Part shown: piece after piece, positions 8,884-17,831 of the stretch
Numbering within the stretch: the stretch's first letter is position 1
How the letters are laid out: every line of letters begins with the position of its first letter
NCBI GenBank assembly: GCA_018699955.1
Contig: JABISG010000104.1
Location: 1 to 41,049 of the forward strand
DNA: 41,049 nucleotides
From: Planctomycetaceae bacterium
Lineage (GTDB): Bacteria > Planctomycetota > Planctomycetia > Planctomycetales > Planctomycetaceae
Direction: 5' to 3'
The notes under the pieces: generated by a model
The model's input: only the letters and a program-made list of their open reading frames with translations
Database searches by the model: none
Told to the model about the DNA's origin: nothing
Translations under genes and position numbers: made by a program

Positions 8884-9360
8884 GTGGAAACGGTGTTAGA
8901 CGACACGACAGGCGGCGGCGAGGGGACAGAAATACCGGGCCGTTGGGTGGTGTTGGGAATGTTCGCGTTCGCCGTCATGGTGACCGGCTCGATCTACGTT
9001 TACTGGAATCTGCACACGGCTCCGTTTCGTCCACTGCAGGAAGCATTGGCTGCGGAGTACGACGGTTCGCATCCGTTGGTGCAGGGTGGCCAACGAAAGA
9101 TGCACAAGGGAACGCCCAAGATATTGCGCGTCACGCTCCGCGTCGAATTTGATCCCGAGGCAGAGGAGAACAGCCGGCAGGCAGAGGGAGTGTTTGATCG
9201 CATCCTCGAACTAGCCGAAGAGAACCTGGAGTTGTCCAGCTACGAGGTCGCAGAACTTCATCTCGTTCATTTGCGTCCCGAACAGGAGCCGCAGATGAAA
9301 CAGTTGTCACGGGAACTAACAGAGAACGGCAAAACACGCCCGTCTGGCAAGGGTGACTGA
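8884..9360 (+). CDS. Small single-pass membrane protein of unknown function
   Basis: 158 residues starting with GTG at 8884, preceded by a weak GAAAG. It has one clear transmembrane segment (about residues 20-40, WVVLGMFAFAVMVTGSIYVYW), followed by a soluble domain of about 100 residues containing a strand-like KILRVTLRVEF and an amphipathic helix FDRILELAEENLELSSY. The tail is charged. I do not recognise a family. The 35-bp gap from the redoxin-like gene suggests one transcript, and both proteins would then place soluble domains outside the cytoplasmic membrane. It converges with the polyprenyl synthetase gene, 45 bp away. Confidence 0.7.
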   Translation: METVLDDTTGGGEGTEIPGRWVVLGMFAFAVMVTGSIYVYWNLHTAPFRPLQEALAAEYDGSHPLVQGGQRKMHKGTPKILRVTLRVEFDPEAEENSRQAEGVFDRILELAEENLELSSYEVAELHLVHLRPEQEPQMKQLSRELTENGKTRPSGKGD

Positions 9361-9405
9361 ACCTGCTTGCGATGCGATCGAGCGCGGCGCGACGGCCTTT
9401 GTCGC

Positions 9406-10398
9406 TCAAAAAGCGCGGTGTACGGCAAACTCGGGGAACGATTCGAGAATGCGTCGCGCGGGAGTTTCGGGCAGGGCATTCAAACATTCCCGGGCGCCGG
9501 TCGCAAACTCGTCGGCACGACGTTGGGCGTACTCCAGTGCGTCGGTCTGTTCGAGCAGACTGCGTAACTCGCGGCGGCTCGTTTCATCGGGATGGCTGAG
9601 CAGCGCACGAATGCGCGTCGCCTCCGGTTCGCTTGACTGCCCGAGCAGACGAATCAACGGCAGCGTTAACTTTTGCTTGTCGAGATCCGACCCAAGCGAT
9701 TTTCCGGTGACTTCCTCGTTGCCGAGAATGTCGAGCAGATCGTCGGAGATCTGAAAGGCAATTCCCAACTGGCGGCCGTATTCATCCAGCGATTGGACGG
9801 CCGCCTCGTCGGCTTCGGAATAGTAAGCGCCCAACAGACAACTGACGGCACACAGTTCGCCGGTTTTTGCGGAAATGATTTCGAGATAACCCGCTTCATC
9901 CAGGTCGAAGTTGCCGCGCTCGTGGACCTGTTGGATTTCGCCCTCGCAAACAATGTTGGTCGCGCGGCCGATGGCGCGGCAGGCAAACGTGCTGTCCAAA
10001 CTGGCCGCAAGATGGAACGCATGCGTAAACAGAAAATCGCCGAACAGCACGCTCGTTTCATTGTTCCAGCGAGAGTTGACGGTGGCGACATGCCGACGGG
10101 TCTCGGCGTCGTCGAGAACATCGTCGTGAACGAGCGTGGCCGTGTGAATCATTTCGACGACGGCTGCCAACGTCCTGTGATTGCGATTGACCTTGCCAAC
10201 CGCCGATGCGGACAACAACAGCAAAATGGGCCGCAGTCGTTTGCCGCGAAAACGGGTGACGTGGGTCAGCACGTCGGCGACGCTGGCAAAGCGGCTTTTC
10301 AGTTCGCGGTGGAATTCATCCTCGACGGCTTGAAGGTCGTCGCCCAGAAACTCCTGCACCCGCGACAGCAAATTGTCTGATGCCAGTTTTTCACTCAT
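9406..10398 (-). CDS. ispB: Trans-isoprenyl diphosphate synthase (polyprenyl synthetase)
   Basis: 330 residues; ATG at 10398. It carries both Asp-rich motifs of trans-prenyltransferases: DDVLDD with the following RR near residue 90, and DDLLDILGN near residue 220, plus the FRGKRLRPILLLLSA stretch that precedes the first. These bind IPP and the allylic substrate through Mg2+. Length and motif spacing match octaprenyl/heptaprenyl-type long-chain enzymes, which make the side chain of menaquinone or ubiquinone; chain length cannot be read from the sequence alone, so the symbol is a family-level guess. It lies 85 bp downstream of moaC on the same strand. Confidence 0.9.
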   Translation of the reverse strand: MSEKLASDNLLSRVQEFLGDDLQAVEDEFHRELKSRFASVADVLTHVTRFRGKRLRPILLLLSASAVGKVNRNHRTLAAVVEMIHTATLVHDDVLDDAETRRHVATVNSRWNNETSVLFGDFLFTHAFHLAASLDSTFACRAIGRATNIVCEGEIQQVHERGNFDLDEAGYLEIISAKTGELCAVSCLLGAYYSEADEAAVQSLDEYGRQLGIAFQISDDLLDILGNEEVTGKSLGSDLDKQKLTLPLIRLLGQSSEPEATRIRALLSHPDETSRRELRSLLEQTDALEYAQRRADEFATGARECLNALPETPARRILESFPEFAVHRAF

Positions 10399-10420
10399 CG
10401 TCTGCAGCCTTCGGGAACAG

Positions 10421-10455
10421 AAATCAGGGTTCAGAGGTCAGAAGTCGGAGGTCGC
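10421..10455. repeat. Five degenerate heptamers between moaC and the prenyl synthase gene
   Basis: Five consecutive 7-mers: AAATCAG, GGTTCAG, AGGTCAG, AAGTCGG, AGGTCGC; consensus approximately ARGTCAG. They fill much of the 85-bp gap. This could be slippage-derived filler or part of a dispersed repeat family; no regulatory role is evident. Confidence 0.6.
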
Positions 10456-10483
10456 CGTCTCAGTTTCCTCATCGGGTTTCTCG

Positions 10484-10957
10484 TCAATCTCGTTCAAAAT
10501 GGCCACTTTTGCCACCGATTTTTTCCAGCAGGACAAACGGGCCGATCACCATGTCCCGATCGACGGCTTTGCACATGTCGTAGATTGTTAGCGCAGCCAC
10601 ACTCACAGCGGTCAGCGCTTCCATTTCGACGCCCGTTCGCGCGTGAACGCTGACCTGCGACTCGACGTGAACGGCCGTTTCACCCTCGAATTCAAACGAC
10701 AGCTCGACGCTGTCGAGGCCGAGGGGGTGGCACAAAGGGATCAGTTCCGCCGTTCGTTTAGTCGCCATAATTCCGGCCAGTCGCGCCACCTCAAATACGT
10801 CGCCTTTGGCGACCCGCTTGTCTCGAATGAGCGCCAGCGTTTCCGGACGCATGGTCACCGTTCCACCGGCCCGCGCCTGCCGCAGCGAGATTTCTTTCGC
10901 ACCGACATCAACCATCCGGCTCGAGCCCTGTTCGTCGAAGTGAGAAAGTTGAGACAT
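10484..10957 (-). CDS. moaC: Cyclic pyranopterin monophosphate synthase MoaC
   Basis: 157 residues from ATG 10957; the ORF extends upstream to 11044, but the MoaC homology begins with [18 protein letters not shown], so the shorter start fits. Conserved features: the RMVDVG opening, [18 protein letters not shown], the LIPLCHPL motif carrying catalytic residues, and [23 protein letters not shown] with KAVDRDM. MoaC works with MoaA to convert GTP to cyclic pyranopterin monophosphate, the first step of molybdenum cofactor synthesis in the cytoplasm. No other moa/moe gene is present in the window. The length is typical for the family. Confidence 0.96.
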   Translation of the reverse strand: MSQLSHFDEQGSSRMVDVGAKEISLRQARAGGTVTMRPETLALIRDKRVAKGDVFEVARLAGIMATKRTAELIPLCHPLGLDSVELSFEFEGETAVHVESQVSVHARTGVEMEALTAVSVAALTIYDMCKAVDRDMVIGPFVLLEKIGGKSGHFERD

Positions 10958-11442
10958 GCGACCGATCCATTCGCGGCTGACGGGAGGAAGAACGACACCG
11001 TTGAATTGCCAATGCACTATAGACAGGCCGTTTTCGACCGACAACCCCCGGAGAGCCGAGAGTCAGGAGTTGGTATTTGTCGGGATCTTCGTCCCCTGAA
11101 ATCCGCATTTGCTCTCCGATCCGGAAGGCAACGGAGGGCGGTTGTATCGCAGGTGGATGTTTCGAGATGCAGATGACGACCCCATCGCCAGAGAACACGA
11201 TTGATGCCGGAGTACAAAAAAAGCACGGCCTCAACGAGAGGCCGTGCTCAGGGAGCCAACAGGACGAGTTGGCGTCTAACATGCTTCCGAATCGAATCGG
11301 AGCAGGACGCCCCTCCACCCAAGATCGGAGGGAATCGTCTCTGCCCGAAACGAGGTGTTAATGTCCGAAAACCAGGTTGCGGTTGTTCTTGACACCACGA
11401 TAAGAAGTGCGTGACACCCGTCAGAGGGTTTTCGGCCCACTA
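10958..11442. other. Intergenic region with terminator, upstream of moaC
   Basis: About 485 bp between the moaC start and the stop of the beta-barrel gene. It contains the terminator hairpin at 11216-11248. The stretch from 11249 to 11442 would be the 3' untranslated part of the beta-barrel transcript, and 10958-11215 the moaC promoter region. I see no further gene or RNA there. Confidence 0.5.
11216..11248 (-). terminator. Rho-independent terminator of the beta-barrel gene
   Basis: An 11-bp perfect stem (AGCACGGCCTC, 11222-11232, with GAGGCCGTGCT, 11238-11248) and a 5-nt loop. On the minus strand it is followed by a run of Us (plus-strand A run 11216-11222). It ends transcription about 195 nt beyond the stop of the outer-membrane gene and separates it from moaC. 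Confidence 0.9.
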
Positions 11443-12780
11443 TTAGTAATTAAAGCCGAGCATGAAACTCAGACCGTGCAGTCCGAGGCTGCCCGAGTTA
11501 GTAATTGGTCCGCCGGCACCGGCCCAGTATTGGCCTTCCCAACCGCCACGGCCGAAGAAGCAACCACGGGTGTACTGAACACCGAGACCAAGCTCCGCGA
11601 TGTACAACGAGTTGTTGGAATCATTGCGGACAAAGCTCTCGTTTGCCGGGTTTGCAAGCGGATTGGATTTCCGGTAGACCTGATCCGATTCGCCGAACAG
11701 GGCCGAACCGCGACCACTGAAGTACAGTGACAAACCACTGCAGCAACTGATGGGACGCAGCAAGTCGAGGGCCAACGTCGGACCGACACCTTCAAAGTCA
11801 CGATGATTTGACATGACTTCGCTAACGGCACCGTTGTTTGGCCACCGGGAGATGGCTCGGTAACGCTGTTCCATCTGGGCGTAGCGCAGGCCGCCACCAA
11901 CCGTCACCAGCGATCTGCAGAACGTGAGCTGGTTGGTCACTTCAAAGTCCCATGTCTGTAGTTTCAAGCTGCTCTGAGCAGTGAACTCAGGCGAATTGCC
12001 ATTGTCCAGGAAGAACTGCTGACCGTTGCCGAGAATGGGATCGACAGCCGGCGTTTGGACATCTCCAACACCCGGAACGACATTGACGATCGGGCGATCT
12101 GAGTCGTGATCGTAATGGAAGTACCGCGTGCGGAATCCAAGACCACAATCGTTGGTGTATCCCAGCACGAGCCTCGACGCTGCATCCCAGTCGTAACCAA
12201 ATTCGTGCGATCGGGCATCCGAACGATTCCCAATGTTGCCGTTCTGGCTGGAAATGAACGCCGTGCTATTCTCAAAATGCGGCTTGAGGAACAGGAATTC
12301 GATGCCACCATAGAAGCCGGTTTGCACTGGCGGGCAGCACGGTTCACAGCAACCGGTACGACACTCACCGCATGCACCGTAGCCGCCGTAGCTTCCGTTC
12401 ATGCTCTGCAGCACACTGCCCGAGGCTGCAATGCGCTCGTTCATCTTCGCGATTTCGGCTTCGAGTTCGGCAACTCGCGTCGTCCTCAGCGATTCCATCT
12501 GGCTTTCCAACCGGGCAACGCGATCGGCGTCGCCGTTCCAGACCGGTCCCGATTGACCGGCGATCGGCCGGGCCTTCGGTGCAATCAGCCGGTCGTCGTC
12601 GTAGCCGCGATACTGACTGTAATTGTCGTTGTTGCTGGAACGCAGTTGCGTGCTGCGATAATCGGTCGGCCGTCTCCATTGTTCTTGTGCACCCGCGGGA
12701 GAAGCCAGCAAGATGGCTCCCAATGCGGCGGCAGAAAAGAGCAAGGAGGCGTTGATTCGCATCCTATACCGTGTAGTCAT
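11443..12780 (-). CDS. Outer-membrane beta-barrel protein (Lpg1974/BBP7-like) with Cys-rich linker
   Basis: 445 residues from ATG 12780, chosen for the strong AAGGAGA about 9 nt upstream. The N-terminus is a classic signal peptide (INASLLFSAAALGAILLASPAGAQ). Next come a Tyr/Asn/Arg-rich linker, a short coiled coil (RVARLESQMESLRTTRVAEL), and a Cys-rich stretch CGECRTGCCEPCCPP at about residue 135. From about residue 150 the protein alternates aromatic and polar strands (FYGGIEFLFLKPHF, SRLVLGYTNDCGLGFRTRYF, LGVQYTRGCFFGRGGW) and ends in an aromatic strand (FMLGFNY), as outer-membrane barrels do. The family assignment is by overall layout; pore function is not proven. It has its own terminator and a hairpin in its 5' region, so it is likely monocistronic. 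Confidence 0.8.
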   Translation of the reverse strand: MTTRYRMRINASLLFSAAALGAILLASPAGAQEQWRRPTDYRSTQLRSSNNDNYSQYRGYDDDRLIAPKARPIAGQSGPVWNGDADRVARLESQMESLRTTRVAELEAEIAKMNERIAASGSVLQSMNGSYGGYGACGECRTGCCEPCCPPVQTGFYGGIEFLFLKPHFENSTAFISSQNGNIGNRSDARSHEFGYDWDAASRLVLGYTNDCGLGFRTRYFHYDHDSDRPIVNVVPGVGDVQTPAVDPILGNGQQFFLDNGNSPEFTAQSSLKLQTWDFEVTNQLTFCRSLVTVGGGLRYAQMEQRYRAISRWPNNGAVSEVMSNHRDFEGVGPTLALDLLRPISCCSGLSLYFSGRGSALFGESDQVYRKSNPLANPANESFVRNDSNNSLYIAELGLGVQYTRGCFFGRGGWEGQYWAGAGGPITNSGSLGLHGLSFMLGFNY

Positions 12781-12825
12781 TTTGGGAATCTCCTTATGCG
12801 GATCTTTGAAACACTCAGTTTGAGA

Positions 12826-12849
12826 TTGAACCGCGACCTGCCGGTTCAA
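12826..12849. promoter_or_regulatory. Perfect 8-bp inverted repeat upstream of the beta-barrel gene
   Basis: TTGAACCG at 12826-12833 and CGGTTCAA at 12842-12849, separated by 8 nt, centred roughly 58 nt upstream of the start codon. It could be an operator for a dimeric regulator or a 5'-UTR hairpin. The half-site pair is clear; the function is inference. Confidence 0.5.
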
Positions 12850-13651
12850 GTGAAATGATTAACGAGAAGTGGGCAACGGTTGATCCGCGCGTCGGCACAC
12901 ATCGATGCGATCGTTGTTACGCGTCGCTGTCGATATGCGTGTCTGCCGTGCGAATGATTCCGTTGTGAAACGGTGTTCGTTGGAAGGTGTTGATCGGAAA
13001 TGGTTCGTTAGCCGACAGCCAACTTCGTCGGAAATCGCAGAAGCGCTTCTTTGAAAGTTGGACGCCGACTGACTGCGGCAGAGGATCTGCCTCGAATTGA
13101 TGCACGCAGATGATCGCCAACCCAATCGAGGGCCACCCCTCCGTGCATTGAATTGGATCGACAACAGCACTCAGTTTCGTACTGTCCGATGAGCCGATTA
13201 CATGCAAATCCTGCCGGTCGGCGTCCGGTTGTTCGCTGCACAACGTTTCGACTGTACTCTTCCGATCCAGAAGTTATTGTCGCGCGTAAAGGTCGTGACG
13301 AAGACAAAAAAAGATCAACCGGTATGACCCGATGTCGCCCGCCCGCACATCGCGCACGACTGCTGGAACCGGCCCCAAACGGTAGTAGTTCGCGTGAACT
13401 GTTGCCGCCGCGATTGACAGTGGCCGATATCGGGACACGCCGGTTATGCCGATTCGGCGACCGTCTCGCTGGTGCCGTCTTTCAAATTCTGACCGCCGGC
13501 CTTCGATCCCGCCAAGCCCCACCACGCAACGTCCGTCTAGGACCCACCTTACGTAATCCTAACAACTTCTGGGTTGAGTCGTCTGCCGTGCCGCACTATA
13601 CTTTGTGGACAATGCCGGTCGCGTAGAATTTCAGCAGGGCTGTTTCAATCC
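12850..13651. other. 800-bp region without a convincing gene
   Basis: Divergent upstream region of the beta-barrel gene (-) and the first dehydratase gene (+). Open frames up to about 100 codons exist on both strands, but none has a good ribosome-binding site, a recognisable domain or a signal peptide. Short palindromes such as CCGATATCGG (near 13426) are visible. No tRNA-like cloverleaf was found. It may hold an unannotated RNA or a decayed gene, but I cannot support either. Confidence 0.45.
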
Positions 13652-14158
13652 ATGCGTTTCACGCTGATCGACAGAATTACAGAAATCGAAGCTGGCAAAT
13701 CGGTTACAGCTATCAAGAATCTTTCGCTGGCCGAGGAATATCTTGCCGACCATTTTCCCGGTTTTGCAGTCATGCCTGGCGTGATGATGCTGGAAGCAAT
13801 GGTCCAGGCAGGCGCTTGGCTAATGCGATACACCGAAGATTTCAAGTACAGCGCCGTGTTACTGAAACAAGCGCGGGCGGTGCGGTTTAATAGTTTTGTG
13901 GTGCCGGGACAAACCTTGTGCGTTACCGCAACGCTACAAAAGCGGGGTCCAAGGGAATACGTGTTGAAAACAGCTGGCACTGTTGACGGAGCATCAACCG
14001 TCAATGCGCGGCTGACGCTGGAGCAGTTCAACCTGAGCGAGACCGAACCAAATCTTGCGGAGTCCGACAGCATGCGGATTCAGTCGCAGCGCGAATTATT
14101 TGCACAGTTGTGGAAAGAGGCAACTGCCCCCAACAACACAGTTGCCGAAACCCAATGA
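13652..14158 (+). CDS. 3-hydroxyacyl-ACP dehydratase, FabZ-like (first copy)
   Basis: 168 residues from ATG 13652. It has a single hot-dog domain with the FabZ signature DHFPGFAVMPGVMMLEAM: the His of HFPG and the Glu of LEAM are the catalytic pair, both present. The N-terminal RFTLIDRI and the KNLSLAEEYL stretch are also FabZ-like. FabZ enzymes remove water from 3-hydroxyacyl-ACP to give trans-2-enoyl-ACP in the cytoplasm. The C-terminal tail of about 30 residues beyond the fold is longer than in typical FabZ. It is the first gene of a plus-strand cassette (fabG 116 bp downstream). A second, diverged copy lies at 15642. Confidence 0.9.
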   Translation: MRFTLIDRITEIEAGKSVTAIKNLSLAEEYLADHFPGFAVMPGVMMLEAMVQAGAWLMRYTEDFKYSAVLLKQARAVRFNSFVVPGQTLCVTATLQKRGPREYVLKTAGTVDGASTVNARLTLEQFNLSETEPNLAESDSMRIQSQRELFAQLWKEATAPNNTVAETQ

Positions 14159-14274
14159 CATCGTCATCGCTGCGAGCGGTCGTGCTGCATCGGCGATTTG
14201 ACAAGAAATAGACAATCCCAACCTGAAGGCCGTCTGGCCAAAATCAGAAAACACCAACGACAGGACACACTTCG

Positions 14275-15027
<753 letters not shown>

Positions 15028-15206
15028 GAATTTTGGCGTCAGTCGATGGCCGGCTATTGGCCGTTTGAATTGAGATTCCATCGGTGGCGTAAGTAAGAAT
15101 AACGTGTGATTAACCTTTTTTGGGACTGCAATACAGCAGACGGAATTTCGGAGCCACTCGGTCGCTGGGACGATTTGCTTGCCTCCGATTCCAAGGAGAG
15201 AATTTG

Positions 15207-15596
15207 ATGCCGACAACAGATGAGATTTTTGACAAAGTCCGCCAGACCCTGACCGACGCGTTGGGAGTCGATGACGACGAAGTAACATCAGAGGCGACGC
15301 TCATCGGCGATCTGGGTGCCGAATCGATCGACTTTCTCGATATCGTTTTTCGACTTGAGAAGAACTTCGACATCAAGATTCCCCGGGGCGAGTTGTTCCC
15401 CGAGAGTATCGCATCGGCCGATTCGTCCTTCGTGCAGGATGGTGTCGTGACGGATGAAGGTCTGGCCAACATCCGGAACTCCATGCCCTATGCCGACGTC
15501 GATAAGTTGGCAGAGGACCCGAAAGTCGAAAACGTTCAGGATTTGTTTACGGTCAATATGATGGTCCGATTTCTCGAAGCCAAGCTGGCGAATTAG
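15207..15596 (+). CDS. Acyl carrier protein
   Basis: 129 residues from ATG 15207, which has AAGGAGAG about 10 nt upstream; an in-frame start 29 codons earlier is less likely. The phosphopantetheine site is the Ser of DLGAESIDFLDIVFRLE, a variant of the usual DSL motif. ACP helices around it are preserved (VRQTLTDALGV, KNFDIKIP). It is longer than the ~78 residues of housekeeping ACP, because of an insert of about 50 residues between helix II and the final helix (VQDGVVTDEG... to FTVNMMVRFLEAKL). That length suggests a dedicated carrier for this cassette. The following dehydratase starts 45 bp downstream. Confidence 0.88.
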   Translation: MPTTDEIFDKVRQTLTDALGVDDDEVTSEATLIGDLGAESIDFLDIVFRLEKNFDIKIPRGELFPESIASADSSFVQDGVVTDEGLANIRNSMPYADVDKLAEDPKVENVQDLFTVNMMVRFLEAKLAN

Positions 15597-15641
15597 GGTT
15601 AATGCTCCGTTTCGACCGCCTGCCGAAAGGCGACCCGTAAC

Positions 15642-16148
15642 ATGCGCTGGTTTTGGATTGACCGTTTCATCGAATTCGAGAGCGGCTCGCATGCGCGGGC
15701 CATCAAGAACGTCACGCTTGCCGAAGAACATCTTCACGATCATTTCCCCGGTTTCCCGGTCATGCCGGGGTCGCTGATCATCGAGGGTCTGGCACAAACT
15801 GGCGGCATTCTGCTGGGCGAAAACAGCAACTTTGAACACATAGTGATTTTGGCCAAAGTCCCCAAGATGACTTTTCATAGTTGGGCCTGCCCGGGCGATT
15901 CGATGATCTACTCAGCACGGCTGATCGACATTCGCGACGAAGGGGGAACCGTCGAATGTACCGCACATGTCGGCGAGCGATTGGTTGCTGATGGGGAGAT
16001 TATGTTTGCCCATCTGGACCAACGTGACCCTCAATTCGGAGCAATCGACCAGAAGAACTTCGTGTTCTCGATGAATTTGCTCGGAATTCTCGATGTCGGA
16101 CGCGCCGGTGACGGGTCAGCTTCGGACGCCGAGGACGCGGATTCGTAA
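15642..16148 (+). CDS. 3-hydroxyacyl-ACP dehydratase, FabZ-like (second copy)
   Basis: 168 residues from ATG 15642 with GAAAGG upstream. Hot-dog signature DHFPGFPVMPGSLIIEGL retains the catalytic His and Glu. Overall layout and length match the first copy, but the residues after the active site differ (LAQTGGILLGENSNF against VQAGAWLMRYTEDF), so the two copies are old duplicates or separate acquisitions. Its partner is probably the adjacent carrier protein, 45 bp upstream. The C-terminal ~15 residues are acidic (GDGSASDAEDADS). Two dehydratases in one cassette may act on different chain lengths or one may isomerise; this is inference. Confidence 0.9.
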   Translation: MRWFWIDRFIEFESGSHARAIKNVTLAEEHLHDHFPGFPVMPGSLIIEGLAQTGGILLGENSNFEHIVILAKVPKMTFHSWACPGDSMIYSARLIDIRDEGGTVECTAHVGERLVADGEIMFAHLDQRDPQFGAIDQKNFVFSMNLLGILDVGRAGDGSASDAEDADS

Positions 16149-16230
16149 CGTTTCGCCTTCTCGCGACAATCATCATCCTGCTACATTAGTGCGGTGAATA
16201 TTGACTGTTGATTCTCTGCATCAACGGGTT

Positions 16231-16292
16231 GGGTGCCACTGGCGTGTCGCCAGTAGCCGCCGCGCTGCACTGGCGACACGCCAGTGGCACCC
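16231..16292. repeat. Perfect 24-bp-arm palindrome, nested, upstream of fabF
   Basis: Arms 16231-16254 and 16269-16292 are exact reverse complements with a 14-nt loop. Each arm contains its own palindrome, ACTGGCGTGTCGCCAGT (7-bp stem, 3-nt loop), so two alternative folds are possible: one long hairpin or two short ones. No T-tract follows. It lies in the 245-bp gap between the second dehydratase and fabF. Likely a member of a dispersed intergenic repeat family. Confidence 0.88.
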
Positions 16293-16393
16293 GTCATCTG
16301 AGAATTGACAAGATACGAATTCCGGCCAGGGACTTGGCAGAACACGAACCGTACATTTTCGTTGTGAATTCAACGACGAGGAAGACACAGACC

Positions 16394-17677
16394 ATGAGAC
16401 GCCGAGTTGTCGTAACGGGAATCGGGTGCATCACGCCCATTGGAAACACCGTCGAGAAAACATGGGAGTCGTTGTGCGAAGCCCGCAGTGGAATTGGAAC
16501 AATCACCCATTTCGACGCAACGAAATTCCCCACACGCTTCGCCGCCGAAGTGAAGGACTTTGATTTCGATCAGACCGTGGATGATCCGGAGCGATTCGAA
16601 CACGCCGGCCGCAATATTCGGTTTGCGATTGGAGCTGCGCGTCAAGCCGTTGAAGACTCGGGCATTCTGGATAGCGGAATCGATCCGGCCATGTTCGGCG
16701 TTTATCTGGGGGCCGGCGAGGGGCAACAGGACTTCATGTTGTTCATGAACATGGTTGCCCAGGCTCAGACAAACGGAGAAGTCGATCTGGAAAAATTCAC
16801 CCGCCGTGGGCTGGAACTGCTGCATCCCCAGGCGGAAATGGAGCAGGAGCCGAACATGGCCTCCGGGCATCTGGCCGGCCTGTTCAATGCACAGGGACCA
16901 AACCTCAACTGCCTGACGGCTTGCGCGGCATCGAGCCAGGCGATCGGTGAGGCGACCGAACTCATCCGCCGCGGCGATGCCGACATCATGCTCTCCGGCG
17001 GCGCACACAGTATGATTCATCCGTTTGGAGTGACCGGATTCAATCTACTGACGGCCCTATCGACGCACAACGAAGAGCCTCAAAGAGCGTCCCGGCCTTT
17101 TGACAAAGACCGCGACGGCTTTGTTTTGGGCGAAGGCGCAGGGATGCTGATTCTGGAAGAACTCGAACACGCCAAAGCCCGCAATGCGACAATTCACGGC
17201 GAAGTGGCTGGTTACGGATCGAGTGCCGACGCCTACCGCATCACCGACATCCATCCGGAAGGACGCGGCGCGCTGGCCTGTATTACAATGGCGTTGAAAG
17301 ATGCCCGGCTGAACCCCGACGACATCGGTTATGTGAATGCACATGGCACCAGCACGGTGGTGAACGACCGCGTTGAAACGATGGCGATTAAACAGGCGCT
17401 GGGGGAAGCGGCGAATCGGGTTCCCGTTTCCAGCATCAAGAGCATGATGGGACATCTCATTGCCGCTGCCGGCAGTGTGGAGGCCATTGCCTGCCTGAAG
17501 GCAATCCAGACGGGAACACTGCCCCCCACCATCAACTACGAGACTCCCGACCCCGACTGCGACCTGGATTACGTCCCCAACGAGGCCCGCGAAGCGGTCA
17601 CTCGGCACGCCCTCTCGAATAGCTTCGGATTCGGCGGTCAGAACATCTCGCTGGTCTTTGCCGGTTTTGACGACTGA
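16394..17677 (+). CDS. fabF: Beta-ketoacyl-ACP synthase II, FabF-type
   Basis: 427 residues from ATG 16394; an upstream in-frame start at 16208 would read through the palindrome and lacks family similarity. It is a thiolase-fold condensing enzyme: RRRVVVTGIGCITPIGN at the N-terminus, the active-site Cys in LTACAASSQAIGEA, and the two His residues in NAHGTST and SIKSMMGHLIAAAG. The C-terminus SNSFGFGGQNISLVF is typical. It condenses malonyl-ACP with an acyl chain. A ~30-residue insertion before the active-site Cys (GEVDLEKFTRRGLELLHPQ area) is somewhat different from housekeeping FabF. Together with the upstream genes it gives condensation, ketoreduction and dehydration; enoyl reductase is missing here. 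Confidence 0.92.
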   Translation: MRRRVVVTGIGCITPIGNTVEKTWESLCEARSGIGTITHFDATKFPTRFAAEVKDFDFDQTVDDPERFEHAGRNIRFAIGAARQAVEDSGILDSGIDPAMFGVYLGAGEGQQDFMLFMNMVAQAQTNGEVDLEKFTRRGLELLHPQAEMEQEPNMASGHLAGLFNAQGPNLNCLTACAASSQAIGEATELIRRGDADIMLSGGAHSMIHPFGVTGFNLLTALSTHNEEPQRASRPFDKDRDGFVLGEGAGMLILEELEHAKARNATIHGEVAGYGSSADAYRITDIHPEGRGALACITMALKDARLNPDDIGYVNAHGTSTVVNDRVETMAIKQALGEAANRVPVSSIKSMMGHLIAAAGSVEAIACLKAIQTGTLPPTINYETPDPDCDLDYVPNEAREAVTRHALSNSFGFGGQNISLVFAGFDD

Positions 17678-17831
17678 CCGGGCGTTTCGTGGGGGCGATT
17701 CGCGTGCTATGGTTAATTGACGGCCATCCCCGCGCTAATAGCGCGACGGTGATTCGGCCGTTGCGAATCGCGATCGGCAAACACCATCACCAGAAGGTGT
17801 CCACTGCCGCGCAGAGCATACCGTCGGACTT

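Noticed and set aside
12850..13650. Open frames of about 100 codons (for example 12917-13243 minus)
   Set aside because: No Shine-Dalgarno, no domain, and overlap on both strands; not supported as genes.
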